This document shows positions 19,599 through 27,715 of a stretch of DNA of 64,000 nt, piece by piece. Source of the DNA: an uncultured Clostridia bacterium (GTDB taxonomy: Bacteria; Bacillota; Clostridia; Oscillospirales; Acutalibacteraceae); contig CAMAZY010000007.1 in NCBI GenBank assembly GCA_945863885.1, positions 22,738 to 86,737 of the forward strand. Direction: 5' to 3'. Position numbers and translations under genes: made by a program. Within the stretch, counting starts at the first letter, position 1. Each line of letters opens with the position of its first letter. The notes beneath the pieces were generated by a model that worked only from the letters and a program-made list of their open reading frames with translations, made no database searches and was not told where the DNA came from.

Positions 19599-19627
19599 TT
19601 GACTTTCCGGTTTTCTGCCTCTATAAT
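19599..19627 (+). promoter_or_regulatory. Promoter of the sdpR-sdpI operon
   Basis: TTGACT (19599-19604), 17 bases, TATAAT (19622-19627). It is flanked directly on both sides by matching palindromes, so a bound repressor would block the polymerase. Confidence 0.85.
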
Positions 19628-19651
19628 CTATTTAGAAAAACTTCTAAATAG
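19628..19651 (+). promoter_or_regulatory. Downstream operator of the sdpR-sdpI operon
   Basis: CTATTTAGAA (19628-19637), 4 bases, TTCTAAATAG (19642-19651): a perfect 10-bp inverted repeat covering the transcript start. Centre-to-centre distance to the upstream copy is 55 bases. Confidence 0.8.
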
Positions 19652-19668
19652 TTGAAAGAGGTGACGGT

Positions 19669-19935
19669 ATGGCGTTCGGCAGTACCTTCAAGGCTCTTGC
19701 CGACCCGGTAAGGCGGGAGATCCTTGATTATCTCAAGCAGGGAAGAATGTCCGCCGGGGACATAGCGGCGAAGTTTGACCTGACCGCCGCAACGGTTTCG
19801 TATCATCTGTCGGTACTCAAAAAGGCCGACCTGATTTTTGAGACGAAAGAGAAAAACTATATTTACTATGACATTAACGTTTCCGTTTTTGAGGAAATTA
19901 TGCTTTGGCTTTCGCAGTTCGGAGGAGAATTATGA
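19669..19935 (+). CDS. sdpR: ArsR-family autorepressor, SdpR type
   Basis: 88 aa winged-helix DNA-binding protein. It has F-K-A-L-A-D-P-V-R-R-E-I-L (about 7-19), typical of ArsR proteins, and a recognition helix region A-A-T-V-S-Y-H-L-S-V-L-K (about 43-54). No ArsR metal-binding cysteines are present. In B. subtilis SdpR represses its own operon and is titrated away by membrane protein SdpI. The gene overlaps sdpI by 4 bases (ATGA), and two palindromes flank its promoter, both consistent with that model. The toxin gene sdpC is not in the window. Confidence 0.85.
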   Translation: MAFGSTFKALADPVRREILDYLKQGRMSAGDIAAKFDLTAATVSYHLSVLKKADLIFETKEKNYIYYDINVSVFEEIMLWLSQFGGEL

Positions 19936-20576
19936 AAAATTTGAAAAATAAATCCGCAGTACTCATCGGCGCCGTTGTCTGCCTTTTGCCGTGCGTTCTG
20001 GGACTGATATTATATAAGGATCTGCCCGACAAAATGCCGGTTCACTGGAATATGGCGGGAGAGCCGGATAATTTCGCACCGAAGCCTTTTGCCGTGTTCG
20101 GTCTGCCCGTAATTCTTGCGGCTTTTCATCTCATCTGTCATATCGGCGCATCATTCGAAAAGAAAAGAGCCAACTATTCAAAAGCACTTGAAACCATGAC
20201 CTATTGGTTTATCCCTGCCCTGTCGCTGATTCTTTGTCCGATGACGCTTCTTGCGTCGAAAGGGGTGGACGTTAAAATCGAAGTGATTATTCCGTGTCTG
20301 ATCGGACTGATGCTTGTTTTTGTCGGGAACTTTCTTCCGAAGTGCAAGCAAAACAGCACCATGGGCATTAAAATTGTGTGGACACTGAAAAGCGAAGAAA
20401 ACTGGAACAAAACGCACCGTCTTGCCGGCAAGCTTTGGATCGTCGGCGGAATTGTCAGCATCATCTGCACGTTCTGCGGTGTCCCCTTGCTGCTGTTTGC
20501 TGTGATTGCGGTCGTCGTCCTTGTGCCTGTATTTTATTCGTTCGCCCTCAGCCGGAAGCAGATTACCGAAGATTGA
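19932..20576 (+). CDS. sdpI: SdpI-like membrane protein (DUF1648 + SdpI)
   Basis: 214 aa from ATG 19932, with GGAGGAGAA 4-5 bases upstream. About six membrane helices. The segment Y-x-D-L-P-D-K-M-P-V-H-W-N-M-A-G-E-P-D (about 28-46) is the DUF1648 signature. A later W-x-K-T-H-R-L-A-G-K-L-W stretch (about 153-165) is the SdpI-family motif. The family protects against SDP-type killing peptides and, in B. subtilis, senses them and sequesters SdpR. The pairing with an ArsR gene supports signal and immunity roles; the toxin it answers to is unknown. Confidence 0.85.
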   Translation: MKNLKNKSAVLIGAVVCLLPCVLGLILYKDLPDKMPVHWNMAGEPDNFAPKPFAVFGLPVILAAFHLICHIGASFEKKRANYSKALETMTYWFIPALSLILCPMTLLASKGVDVKIEVIIPCLIGLMLVFVGNFLPKCKQNSTMGIKIVWTLKSEENWNKTHRLAGKLWIVGGIVSIICTFCGVPLLLFAVIAVVVLVPVFYSFALSRKQITED

Positions 20577-20584
20577 AATTCAAG

Positions 20585-20625
20585 GACAGGGAAGACCTCA
20601 TGCGGTCGACCCTGTCTTCTTTTCT
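20585..20625 (+). terminator. Terminator of the sdpR-sdpI operon
   Basis: GACAGGG (20585-20591) pairs with CCCTGTC (20610-20616), with inner AGACC/GGTC pairing, followed by TTCTTTTCT. It starts 9 bases after the sdpI stop. Confidence 0.7.
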
Positions 20626-20635
20626 GCTTTGGCTT

Positions 20636-20701
20636 GTTCTATTCTTTTGCCTTGTTCTATGCCGCACAGGCACAAGGTAGAGATATAGAAAAATCTATAT
20701 C
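20636..20701 (+). repeat. Short dispersed repeat, copy 1, followed by a hairpin
   Basis: Bases 20636-20673 match 63823-63861 with about five differences in 39 positions (GTTCTATTCTTTT-CCTTG core, then GCCGCAC-GGCAC). A perfect hairpin GATATAG/CTATATC follows at 20682-20701. The remaining sequence to 20866 has no gene. Confidence 0.5.
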
Positions 20702-20866
20702 CAAAAAGTGCAAGCCACCCATTAGACAAGCAAGCCGAAATTTCACAGAGTTCCGCCACTAAGCCAAAATTCAACGACACATATTCTGACTTCCGGCCTC
20801 TGTTTTCTGAACTCTCAAAGTCCTTACCCGGACACAGCTTTTCAATAAGACTGAAACTCAAGCGAC

Positions 20867-20897
20867 AAAAAAGCAGACCCGAAGGTCTGCCGTTTTT
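20867..20897 (-). terminator. Bidirectional terminator after the 20912-21538 gene
   Basis: On the minus strand GGCAGACC-TTCG-GGTCTGC and TTTTTT; on the plus strand the same stem is followed by GTTTTTG. It lies 15 bases after the stop codon. Confidence 0.8.
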
Positions 20898-20911
20898 GTA
20901 TTATGAAAGGA

Positions 20912-21538
20912 TTAAAATGAACCGAGAACGCCGCCGAATATCTTTTCCATAAGAGCAATGCCCATTTCGGTGTCGCCCGCATAGAAGAGAAGGCCGATGA
21001 TGGTGCCGAAGACGCTGAAGAGGATCTTCATAACCTTCTGCATGGTGGGTTCTTCAACAACTGCCGGACTCCACTGAGCGGTGAACTCAATGACCTGTCC
21101 GCCTGTACCTGCCGGGATTCTGTACGGACCGTTTGCGCCGTAAAGAGAACCGTCATAGGAGCAATACCAACCGTCAAACTGTCTGTCAGCGGGAGGAGTG
21201 ATAGCGGGAAGAGAAATAAAGTGTTCGCCGTCAGCAACCATGTCACGATCGTTCTGAGGAACCATTGCCCATGTACCAACGATGTCTTTCGGCTCAGTGT
21301 AAACCCATGTACCGGTGTTCAGATCATAAACCTGCTGGGGGCTCTTCAATGTACCGCTGTTAAGGTTAAAAGTGATAACAACTTGATTGTATTTTGCCGG
21401 TTTGCCTGAGCCTTCGGGGCCGTGCCAGGGGGAAGTTGCAACTGATGATCCGGTCGTATCATCGACAGCAATCGAGCCGACGCTGAGAGCCGAGAACATC
21501 ATCAGAATAGCTAAAAATACAGATAATGCTTTTTTCAT
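20912..21538 (-). CDS. Exported protein with an InlB-B/Listeria-Bacteroides type repeat
   Basis: 208 aa from ATG 21538, 10 bases after AAAGGAGG. Residues 1-24 form a signal peptide. Residues about 52-156 start with V-V-I-T-F-N-L-N-S-G and end F-D-G-W-Y ... F-T-A-Q-W, the pattern of the List_Bact_rpt (beta-grasp) surface repeat used in Gram-positive adhesin-like proteins. A hydrophobic segment (about 170-188) near the C-terminus could hold it in the membrane. There is no LPXTG motif. Single-gene unit with its own promoter and terminator. Role unknown; surface binding is a guess from the family. Confidence 0.65.
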   Translation of the reverse strand: MKKALSVFLAILMMFSALSVGSIAVDDTTGSSVATSPWHGPEGSGKPAKYNQVVITFNLNSGTLKSPQQVYDLNTGTWVYTEPKDIVGTWAMVPQNDRDMVADGEHFISLPAITPPADRQFDGWYCSYDGSLYGANGPYRIPAGTGGQVIEFTAQWSPAVVEEPTMQKVMKILFSVFGTIIGLLFYAGDTEMGIALMEKIFGGVLGSF

Positions 21539-21581
21539 AAGATTGCCTCCTTTAATTTGTGATGCCATTATCTTTGAGTCG

Positions 21582-21610
21582 ATTATAACACCCGTGTACA
21601 AAAAAAGCAA
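21582..21610 (-). promoter_or_regulatory. Promoter of the 20912-21538 gene
   Basis: TTGCTT (rc of 21605-21610), 17 bases, TATAAT (rc of 21582-21587). Confidence 0.7.
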
Positions 21611-21723
21611 GAGATTTTTTCCAAACTTTATACAATTTTATGAAAAAACGACAAATCTAATTTTTCTGCAACAATGTTGTCACAATTGTTTTTCAGCTGC
21701 CTATTAAAATTCACTTTGTTTGA

Positions 21724-21752
21724 TTGACTTGATTTTCATTATCCTGTATAAT
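21724..21752 (+). promoter_or_regulatory. Promoter of the glycosidase-phosphoesterase-TraX operon
   Basis: TTGACT (21724-21729), 17 bases, TATAAT (21747-21752); a leader of about 30 bases follows. Confidence 0.8.
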
Positions 21753-21788
21753 TTTATTATTCAACGAAAATTGGAGACGTTTATCAAT

Positions 21789-24551
21789 ATGAAACCTATG
21801 TTTGATTATTTCCCGAAATGGGGACCGTACAGCAAGAAATACGCCGGCGTATCCCGCATCATAAACCACAGCGAAATTGACGGCGCACGGTTTGACCTGT
21901 GTGTTGCCCCCGCCGTTTCGGGCTTTGATATACGGGTGCCGAACGTGACGCTTCCGAGTGCGTATCATCCGTGGGAATCCGACAGCGATTACGGCTACTA
22001 TTCTTTCCGCTATGAGCTTGAATGGAAAGACAAGGTCTATGCCGACGTGTCATACATACGGCTTGACGCCGACAGCACGCTTGTCCGGACCGAGCTTGTC
22101 AACAACAGCGAAAACATCAAAAATTTCGTTGTCAACTATTTCTGTTCGCTCGAAACGCCGGTTTCGTCCTTTGTCAAGCCGATTCTTCCCGAAAAATACG
22201 ATTTCTTCAAGGCGACGGATTATGCGGTCTTTTCGTATGCGATTTCCCGCCCCTGGGACGAACAAAATGCCGACGGGCGGCGCAAGGGCGTCTTTCTTGA
22301 CAGCCGTTTTGTAAACGGAACGGGACTCGGAGACCGAGCCGAAAAATGGCACATGCCGCATAAGGTGTTTGAACCGTTCGGCGGCGAAAAGGGTGACAAG
22401 GCAAGCTTTGACCTCGATATCAAAGAGAATTACGAAAACGCCGTGCTTGCCGTCCGCTACCGCACAAGCGCCATCCGCTACGAGCAGGGCAAAATGGTCG
22501 GCGTGACCTATATTCCGTCCGAAAAGGACGCCGAATTTACGGTGAACGGAAATCCGCTCGTTTTACCGTGCTGTGACGAATTGCAAATTGCTTTTCTTCC
22601 GCTCGGAAAGCTTGACAAAGGCAAGCTTCACCTTGATTTTGCGTCACTCGGCAAGGGTGCTGCGGAATTTGATTTCTTCGCCGTTTGCGAGGAGACGGAC
22701 AAAACAAAGATCGGTGTGAAAACCGAAGTAATCAATTTTGTGCCAGAGATCGAAACCGAAAAGGAAGAAACCGGCTTTCTGACGAAGCTTACCTATAAGA
22801 ATGTTCCGAACGAGTTTTACCTGCGTGTCTTTGATGATAACACCCGATTTCGGAGAATTGACACCGGTGCGCTCGAGGACTGCATGACAGCACGACTTTC
22901 GAATGCCGACGAAACCTTTGACGATGTAACGGAAAGCTTCACGGGTGCTTTTTCAAGAAAGCACAGCGACCCGGGCTTCTTCCATAACGAAATCACCCAT
23001 ACGATTTTTGTTCCGGCGAAGACCCGCACCGTGCGCTATGCCGTCATTTCGTCAGGCAAGCCCGATTACCTCCCGGCTGAGCAGTACGAAAACATATATA
23101 ATGAAAAGCGCAAGAATAAAATCGACTTTGCGCTGAATACCGACGGCGAAAAGTACCGCTTTTCAAACCGGCTTCTTTCCGCCGCCGTGATGACAAATGT
23201 TGTCTATCCGATTTATAAATACGGCGACTATATTCTGCACCATACGCCCGGAAAACGCTGGGACTGCCTTTACACCTGGGATTCGGGCTTTATCGGCCTT
23301 GGCATGAACGAGTATGCGCCCCGGTTTGCCGAATATATCATCGACACCTATTTAAGCGACGACAGCAACCCCGACTACGCCTTTTTGCATCACGGCTCGC
23401 CCGTCCCCGTGCAGATTTATCAGCTTTTCGAAATGCTTCAGAAAACCAACGACAAGCAAAAGCTTCTTGCTCTTTATTCCCGTGCAAGGCTTTACTACCT
23501 TTTCTTAAGAGGAAAAGTCAGAGGCTCGACAACGGCGAAGTTCAAAAGCGGATTGCTTACCACCTACGACTATTTCTATTCGACAAGCGGCATGGACGAC
23601 TACCCGGCGCAGGTAGCGATGATGAAACGGGAAAAGCGTGACACCGCCGCCCCGGTTATTACGACAAGTCAGGTTATTCGATTTGCGAAAATCCTCTACA
23701 TTCTTGCTGACAAGACAGGCAGGGAAAACGACAAATCCGAGTACGAAACCGACATCAGCACGCTGACCGCCGCACTTGACAAATATTCATGGGACAGCGA
23801 CAGCGGCTACTTCGGCTATGTGCTTCATGATAAAGACTACAACCCGAAAGAGATCTTCCGCACCGAAAGCGGAGAGAATCTCAACAAGGGGCTTGACGGC
23901 ATCTATCCGATTATCGCCGGTGCGTGCAATGAGGAACAGAAAAAAGCGGTTCTTCATCATCTCGAAAGCGAAAAGGAGATGTTTTCGCCCTACGGCATCA
24001 GCGCAGTTGACCAGAGTGCCGGCTATTACAAGGTCAACGGCTACTGGAACGGCAATATCTGGTTTCCGCATCAGTGGTTTATCTGGAAAGCCATGCTTGA
24101 CAACGGCGAAAGCGACTTTGCGTTTGAGATTGCAAGACGGGCGATTGATATCTGGAAGCGTGAGGTTGAGGACAGCTATTACACCTTCGAAATGGTGAAC
24201 GTTGTCACCGGCTGCGGCGGCTGGTTCCATAATTTCGGCGGTCTTTCAACCCCGATCAATCTTTGGACAAAGGCGTACTACGCACCGGGTACGGTCAACG
24301 TCGGCTTTGACACCTATCTTGACAAAACCGAATGGAACGATGAGAAAACCGAAGCCGAAGTCAGCTTCACCTGCTACGGAGAAAACGAAAAGTCACTCAT
24401 GCTTATTGTCATGAGCGATAAGGAAAACTACAAAATTTTGCTTGACGGGAAGAAAGCCGAAGTGAACGAAAGAGCAAAAGGCTGCTTTGAAGTGCGTTTC
24501 CAAAGCAAGAAAGGAGACCGCCACTGTTTGACGGTCGCCCCTGTCAGATAA
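21789..24551 (+). CDS. Trehalase/GH63-like (MGH1-type) glycoside hydrolase
   Basis: 920 aa from ATG 21789; a longer frame starts upstream at 21720 inside the promoter and is rejected. The N-terminal half looks like beta-sandwich domains. The C-terminal part (about 450-880) has six-hairpin toroid motifs: C-L-Y-T-W-D498-S-G-F, S-G-M-D-D-Y-P, G-Y-W-N-G-N-I-W-F-P and F-E801-M-V-N. By comparison with GH63/GH37 enzymes, Asp498 is the likely acid and Glu801 the likely base. No signal peptide is seen, so it probably acts in the cytosol on an alpha-linked oligosaccharide; substrate unknown. First gene of a three-gene operon. Confidence 0.75.
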   Translation: MKPMFDYFPKWGPYSKKYAGVSRIINHSEIDGARFDLCVAPAVSGFDIRVPNVTLPSAYHPWESDSDYGYYSFRYELEWKDKVYADVSYIRLDADSTLVRTELVNNSENIKNFVVNYFCSLETPVSSFVKPILPEKYDFFKATDYAVFSYAISRPWDEQNADGRRKGVFLDSRFVNGTGLGDRAEKWHMPHKVFEPFGGEKGDKASFDLDIKENYENAVLAVRYRTSAIRYEQGKMVGVTYIPSEKDAEFTVNGNPLVLPCCDELQIAFLPLGKLDKGKLHLDFASLGKGAAEFDFFAVCEETDKTKIGVKTEVINFVPEIETEKEETGFLTKLTYKNVPNEFYLRVFDDNTRFRRIDTGALEDCMTARLSNADETFDDVTESFTGAFSRKHSDPGFFHNEITHTIFVPAKTRTVRYAVISSGKPDYLPAEQYENIYNEKRKNKIDFALNTDGEKYRFSNRLLSAAVMTNVVYPIYKYGDYILHHTPGKRWDCLYTWDSGFIGLGMNEYAPRFAEYIIDTYLSDDSNPDYAFLHHGSPVPVQIYQLFEMLQKTNDKQKLLALYSRARLYYLFLRGKVRGSTTAKFKSGLLTTYDYFYSTSGMDDYPAQVAMMKREKRDTAAPVITTSQVIRFAKILYILADKTGRENDKSEYETDISTLTAALDKYSWDSDSGYFGYVLHDKDYNPKEIFRTESGENLNKGLDGIYPIIAGACNEEQKKAVLHHLESEKEMFSPYGISAVDQSAGYYKVNGYWNGNIWFPHQWFIWKAMLDNGESDFAFEIARRAIDIWKREVEDSYYTFEMVNVVTGCGGWFHNFGGLSTPINLWTKAYYAPGTVNVGFDTYLDKTEWNDEKTEAEVSFTCYGENEKSLMLIVMSDKENYKILLDGKKAEVNERAKGCFEVRFQSKKGDRHCLTVAPVR

Positions 24552-24566
24552 AAAGGAGGACATACG

Positions 24567-26201
24567 ATGTATAAACAGCTAAAGCCCTTAAAAATCAACG
24601 TCATATCCGACCTTCATTATTTTGCCAAATCCTTGGGCACGTCGGGTCCCGAATTCGAAAAAGCCAACGCCAAGGCGGCAAACGATCTTCTTCACACCGA
24701 AGAAATCCTTGAAGCGCTGAAAACACAGCTTGCGGACAAGAACGAGCCGGATATTATTCTTGTCTCCGGCGACACGACCTATAACGGTGAGCCGGAAAGC
24801 CATGCGGGCGTAATCCGTCTTTTGTCCGAGCTTCAGGAAAAAGGTAAAAAGGTCTACGCCATCACGGCGACGCACGATTTTCGTGACAACAACAAAACAA
24901 GACGTTTTACCCCCGAGGGGGCCGAGGAAATCGACGCCACAAAGCGAAGCGAGCTGTTCGATTTATACCGCCGCTTCGGACCCGACGAGGCGATCGCCGT
25001 GCACAAGGAAAGTATGTCCTACGTCGTTCAGCTTTGCGACGGTTACCGCCTTTTTGCCCTCAATGACGACAGCAACGGCGAAGGCGGAAGCGGCTTTTCG
25101 GACGAGTGCTTCAAATGGATCACCGCTCAGGTTGCCGATGCGAAGAAAAACGGTCAGTTCATTATTCCGATGACGCACCACCCGATGATATCCCCCTCTC
25201 CGCTTTACAGCATCATCGGCGAGCACGACATGATGACCGATGCGAAGAAACGCTGTAATCAGTTTGCGGATATGGGTGTGCCGTTCATGCTGACCGGTCA
25301 CACGCATATGCAGGATATTTCCTACACCTATTCGCAAAAGGGCAACATCTTCTACGACATCACAACCGCCTGCCCGGTCGGCTACCCCGGTGTTTTCCGG
25401 ACGATTGAATTTGACCCGGCGAACAAAACCGTCAACGTCGGCACAAGAACGATCGACGTAAAACCCGCCTTTGACATGAACGGCGACACGCTGACCGAAC
25501 ACCTCGAAAACAAGTTCTTCGGCATGATTAAGGAAATCGTTCACGCCGCCGCTTATGACACCGAAAAGCTATCACGAATGGTCACGGCATTCAGCGTCAA
25601 GCCCTCGGTGATTTACCGTTACGGCTGGCTGATGCGCCCGTTTGCCAAAATTCTGACGAAGCTTAAAATCAAGCACGCCGCTTTCCTTTGCCAAAAGGAA
25701 ACAGGACTTAAGAAAAGTGACTGGGCAGACATCGGAAACGAAAGCGTTGTGGACTTTATCATGTCGCTTGTGATGAACCTTTACGGCGGCGACGGAAAGT
25801 ACACGCCCGATTCGGCTTATTACAAAATTACGGTCGGCGTCTGCAACGTAGTTGACAGCATCGTATCTGCTCTTCGGATCAATCTGAAAAAGCTTCTGAA
25901 AACCGACGGCGGAATAGCTGAGCTGGTAAAGCCGCTTCTTTACAATGCCGGAATTTCCGACAATTTTGCGACACTCACGCTTTATCCGCTTTATTCAAGC
26001 GACAATCCGGCGCCCGAACAGCCGGTAAAGGACGAAGAAATCCCCGACACGGTCAAAAAGAGCAAAAAAGGCAAAGGCATCATCACCCTCACGATTCTTG
26101 CCGCCGTTTTACTGCTTCCGGTACTTCTTCTCTGGCTTCTTTTCGGCTTCCTCTCAAACCGCATCAAGTTTTCGAAAGAGCTCAAAAGTGACGAACAATG
26201 A
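24567..26201 (+). CDS. Calcineurin-like metallophosphoesterase with C-terminal membrane helix
   Basis: 544 aa. AAAAGGAGG precedes the ATG, 15 bases after the glycosidase stop. Metal-binding blocks run in order: D15-L-H17, G-D69, T-H103-D, a T-H-H-P segment near 195, and G-H-T-H near 240. The usual third block G-N-H-D/E reads A-T-H-D, so the Asn that bridges to phosphate is Thr. A membrane helix (about 508-530) near the end would anchor the protein. It likely hydrolyses a phosphate ester near the membrane; the substrate cannot be read from sequence. It overlaps the next gene by 4 bases (ATGA). Confidence 0.75.
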   Translation: MYKQLKPLKINVISDLHYFAKSLGTSGPEFEKANAKAANDLLHTEEILEALKTQLADKNEPDIILVSGDTTYNGEPESHAGVIRLLSELQEKGKKVYAITATHDFRDNNKTRRFTPEGAEEIDATKRSELFDLYRRFGPDEAIAVHKESMSYVVQLCDGYRLFALNDDSNGEGGSGFSDECFKWITAQVADAKKNGQFIIPMTHHPMISPSPLYSIIGEHDMMTDAKKRCNQFADMGVPFMLTGHTHMQDISYTYSQKGNIFYDITTACPVGYPGVFRTIEFDPANKTVNVGTRTIDVKPAFDMNGDTLTEHLENKFFGMIKEIVHAAAYDTEKLSRMVTAFSVKPSVIYRYGWLMRPFAKILTKLKIKHAAFLCQKETGLKKSDWADIGNESVVDFIMSLVMNLYGGDGKYTPDSAYYKITVGVCNVVDSIVSALRINLKKLLKTDGGIAELVKPLLYNAGISDNFATLTLYPLYSSDNPAPEQPVKDEEIPDTVKKSKKGKGIITLTILAAVLLLPVLLLWLLFGFLSNRIKFSKELKSDEQ

Positions 26202-26917
26202 CGAAACCGTTTAACCGAAACGCACTGAAATATATTGCCGTTTTTGCGATGCTGCTTGACCACATTGCCTGGACATTTTTAAGCTTTCGCACACCGACGG
26301 CGCAGATTTTTCATATTGTCGGACGGATCACCGCCCCTTTGATGTGCTTCTTTTTGGCGCAGGGGTACGAGCACACCCGCTCGTTCAAAAAATACGCCCT
26401 GCGGCTGTTCCTCTTTGCCGTCATCTCCGAAGTGCCGTGGTGGCTGATGAGAGGGGAGGAATTGTTCTCGCCCTCGTTCAATATGATTTTTACGCTGTTT
26501 CTGGCTCTTCTTGCCGTTCACGTCGAAGCGACAAGAGAAAACAAAGCCGAAAAGGTACTGCTGATCGGGCTTTTATGTGTGTTAAGCTGTTGGTGCGACT
26601 GGAAATATTTTGCGGTCTTGTGGAGCGTAGGGTTCTATAAATACCGGCAAAGCATCAAAAAATGCTGTCTATGGCAAGTCGCAGTGGGGCTTATGTACTG
26701 CTTTTATGCATTTTACGGCAGTTTTTCGTCCTCAGGCGACATCATGCATGCGTTGATGTCCTCCGCCTTTTCGCTCGGAACCTTTTTGTCCGTTCCGCTT
26801 CTCCTTTTATACAACGGTGAAAGCGGGAAAAAGACCAAGGGAGCAAAATGGTTCTTCTATATATTCTATCCGCTGCACATGACGGTGTTGGGATTGATTC
26901 ATGTAATTCTTGCTTAA
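26198..26917 (+). CDS. TraX-family polytopic membrane protein
   Basis: 239 aa with about seven membrane helices. The N-terminus (L-K-Y-I-A-V-F-A-M-L-L-D-H-I-A-W) and the F-H-I-V-G-R-I-T-A-P-L-M-C-F-F-L-A-Q-G-Y segment are the TraX family signature, a group related to membrane acyltransferases; F-plasmid TraX N-acetylates pilin. Chromosomal copies in Firmicutes have no known substrate. It is translationally coupled to the phosphoesterase, so a joint role in modifying an envelope glycan is possible but only inferred. Confidence 0.75.
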   Translation: MTKPFNRNALKYIAVFAMLLDHIAWTFLSFRTPTAQIFHIVGRITAPLMCFFLAQGYEHTRSFKKYALRLFLFAVISEVPWWLMRGEELFSPSFNMIFTLFLALLAVHVEATRENKAEKVLLIGLLCVLSCWCDWKYFAVLWSVGFYKYRQSIKKCCLWQVAVGLMYCFYAFYGSFSSSGDIMHALMSSAFSLGTFLSVPLLLLYNGESGKKTKGAKWFFYIFYPLHMTVLGLIHVILA

Positions 26918-26921
26918 AAAT

Positions 26922-26952
26922 CAGCCGGGGCTTCGTAATGAAGTCCCGGCTG
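26922..26952 (+). terminator. Terminator between convergent genes
   Basis: CAGCCGGGGCTTC (26922-26934) pairs with GAAGTCCCGGCTG (26940-26952) around a 5-base loop; the plus strand continues TATTATAT. It ends the TraX operon and can also serve the facing gene. Confidence 0.75.
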
Positions 26953-26969
26953 TATTATATGTACAATTA

Positions 26970-27566
26970 TTATTTATTTGATACCGTGATTTTCTCTTCC
27001 CGGAAAAACGACGGAAAGCTTGTCAGATAGTCAAGCTCCGAATCTCTAAAACAAATATAAATGATTTTTCTTTCGCTGTCATTCGTTCCGACAAAGAACA
27101 TTCGCTTCGGATAATACAATCCGATATTGCTGTTATCCCGAGCCGTCCGGAACGAATAACCGCAGTATTCAAAATCAACGGCAAGTGCATGATCCTTTGC
27201 TTCGGACTCAAAAATCGGGGAGGTATAAAAAGCATATCGGCTGTCGAGAAGTGCCTTTTCCTTTTCGTAATCCTCCTCGTCATAGGAAACAGTCAGACGG
27301 TAAACCGTCAGGTCATAGATAATATTTATCTTATAGCGATATAGAAAGTCCGTATCAGTAATATTGCCGAGTGTCTCCAGCTTCGGCATAACAACGGGGT
27401 CTTCGTCCTCAGACGGTGTGCTTGACGTGTAAGCAATATAGTCATTGATGTCGGTGCTCGTTTCAACATCGCTTCGAAACGCCAGATAGACGGTTATCAA
27501 AAACACTGACGCAATAACGAGTATCACGGCTAAGACAATCAGGATTATTTTTGTACTCTTTTTCAT
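26970..27566 (-). CDS. Membrane-anchored protein of unknown function
   Basis: 198 aa from ATG 27566, 8 bases after AGGAGG (rc of 27575-27580); an in-frame ATG at 27572 is too close to that site. K-K-S-T-K then a membrane helix (about 6-28) with the rest outside. The outer part is acidic near 40-60 (T-P-S-E-D-E-D-P) and otherwise looks like a mixed alpha/beta fold. I recognise no domain. Own promoter at 27588-27616. Confidence 0.6.
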   Translation of the reverse strand: MKKSTKIILIVLAVILVIASVFLITVYLAFRSDVETSTDINDYIAYTSSTPSEDEDPVVMPKLETLGNITDTDFLYRYKINIIYDLTVYRLTVSYDEEDYEKEKALLDSRYAFYTSPIFESEAKDHALAVDFEYCGYSFRTARDNSNIGLYYPKRMFFVGTNDSERKIIYICFRDSELDYLTSFPSFFREEKITVSNK

Positions 27567-27587
27567 ATTCATCGCCTCCTCAGCCAT

Positions 27588-27616
27588 AAGATAACACACG
27601 GATATACTTTTGTCAA
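27588..27616 (-). promoter_or_regulatory. Promoter of the 26970-27566 gene
   Basis: TTGACA (rc of 27611-27616), 17 bases, TATCTT (rc of 27588-27593). Confidence 0.65.
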
Positions 27617-27644
27617 TATATATTAACTTTTTTACTAACAAGTT

Positions 27645-27678
27645 AAAACAGGCACAGCCGAAATCCATCGACTGTGCC
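27645..27678 (-). terminator. thrS terminator
   Basis: On the minus strand GGCACAG and CTGTGCC enclose a 14-base loop and are followed by TGTTTT. It starts about 40 bases after the thrS stop codon. Confidence 0.65.
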
Positions 27679-27715
27679 CTTTCTGTTTTCTGACATCTAT
27701 CGTCTGTACTCCCGA

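Noticed and set aside
24963..25544. 193-codon minus-strand frame inside the phosphoesterase gene
   Set aside because: Antisense shadow of a gene with clear metal-binding motifs.
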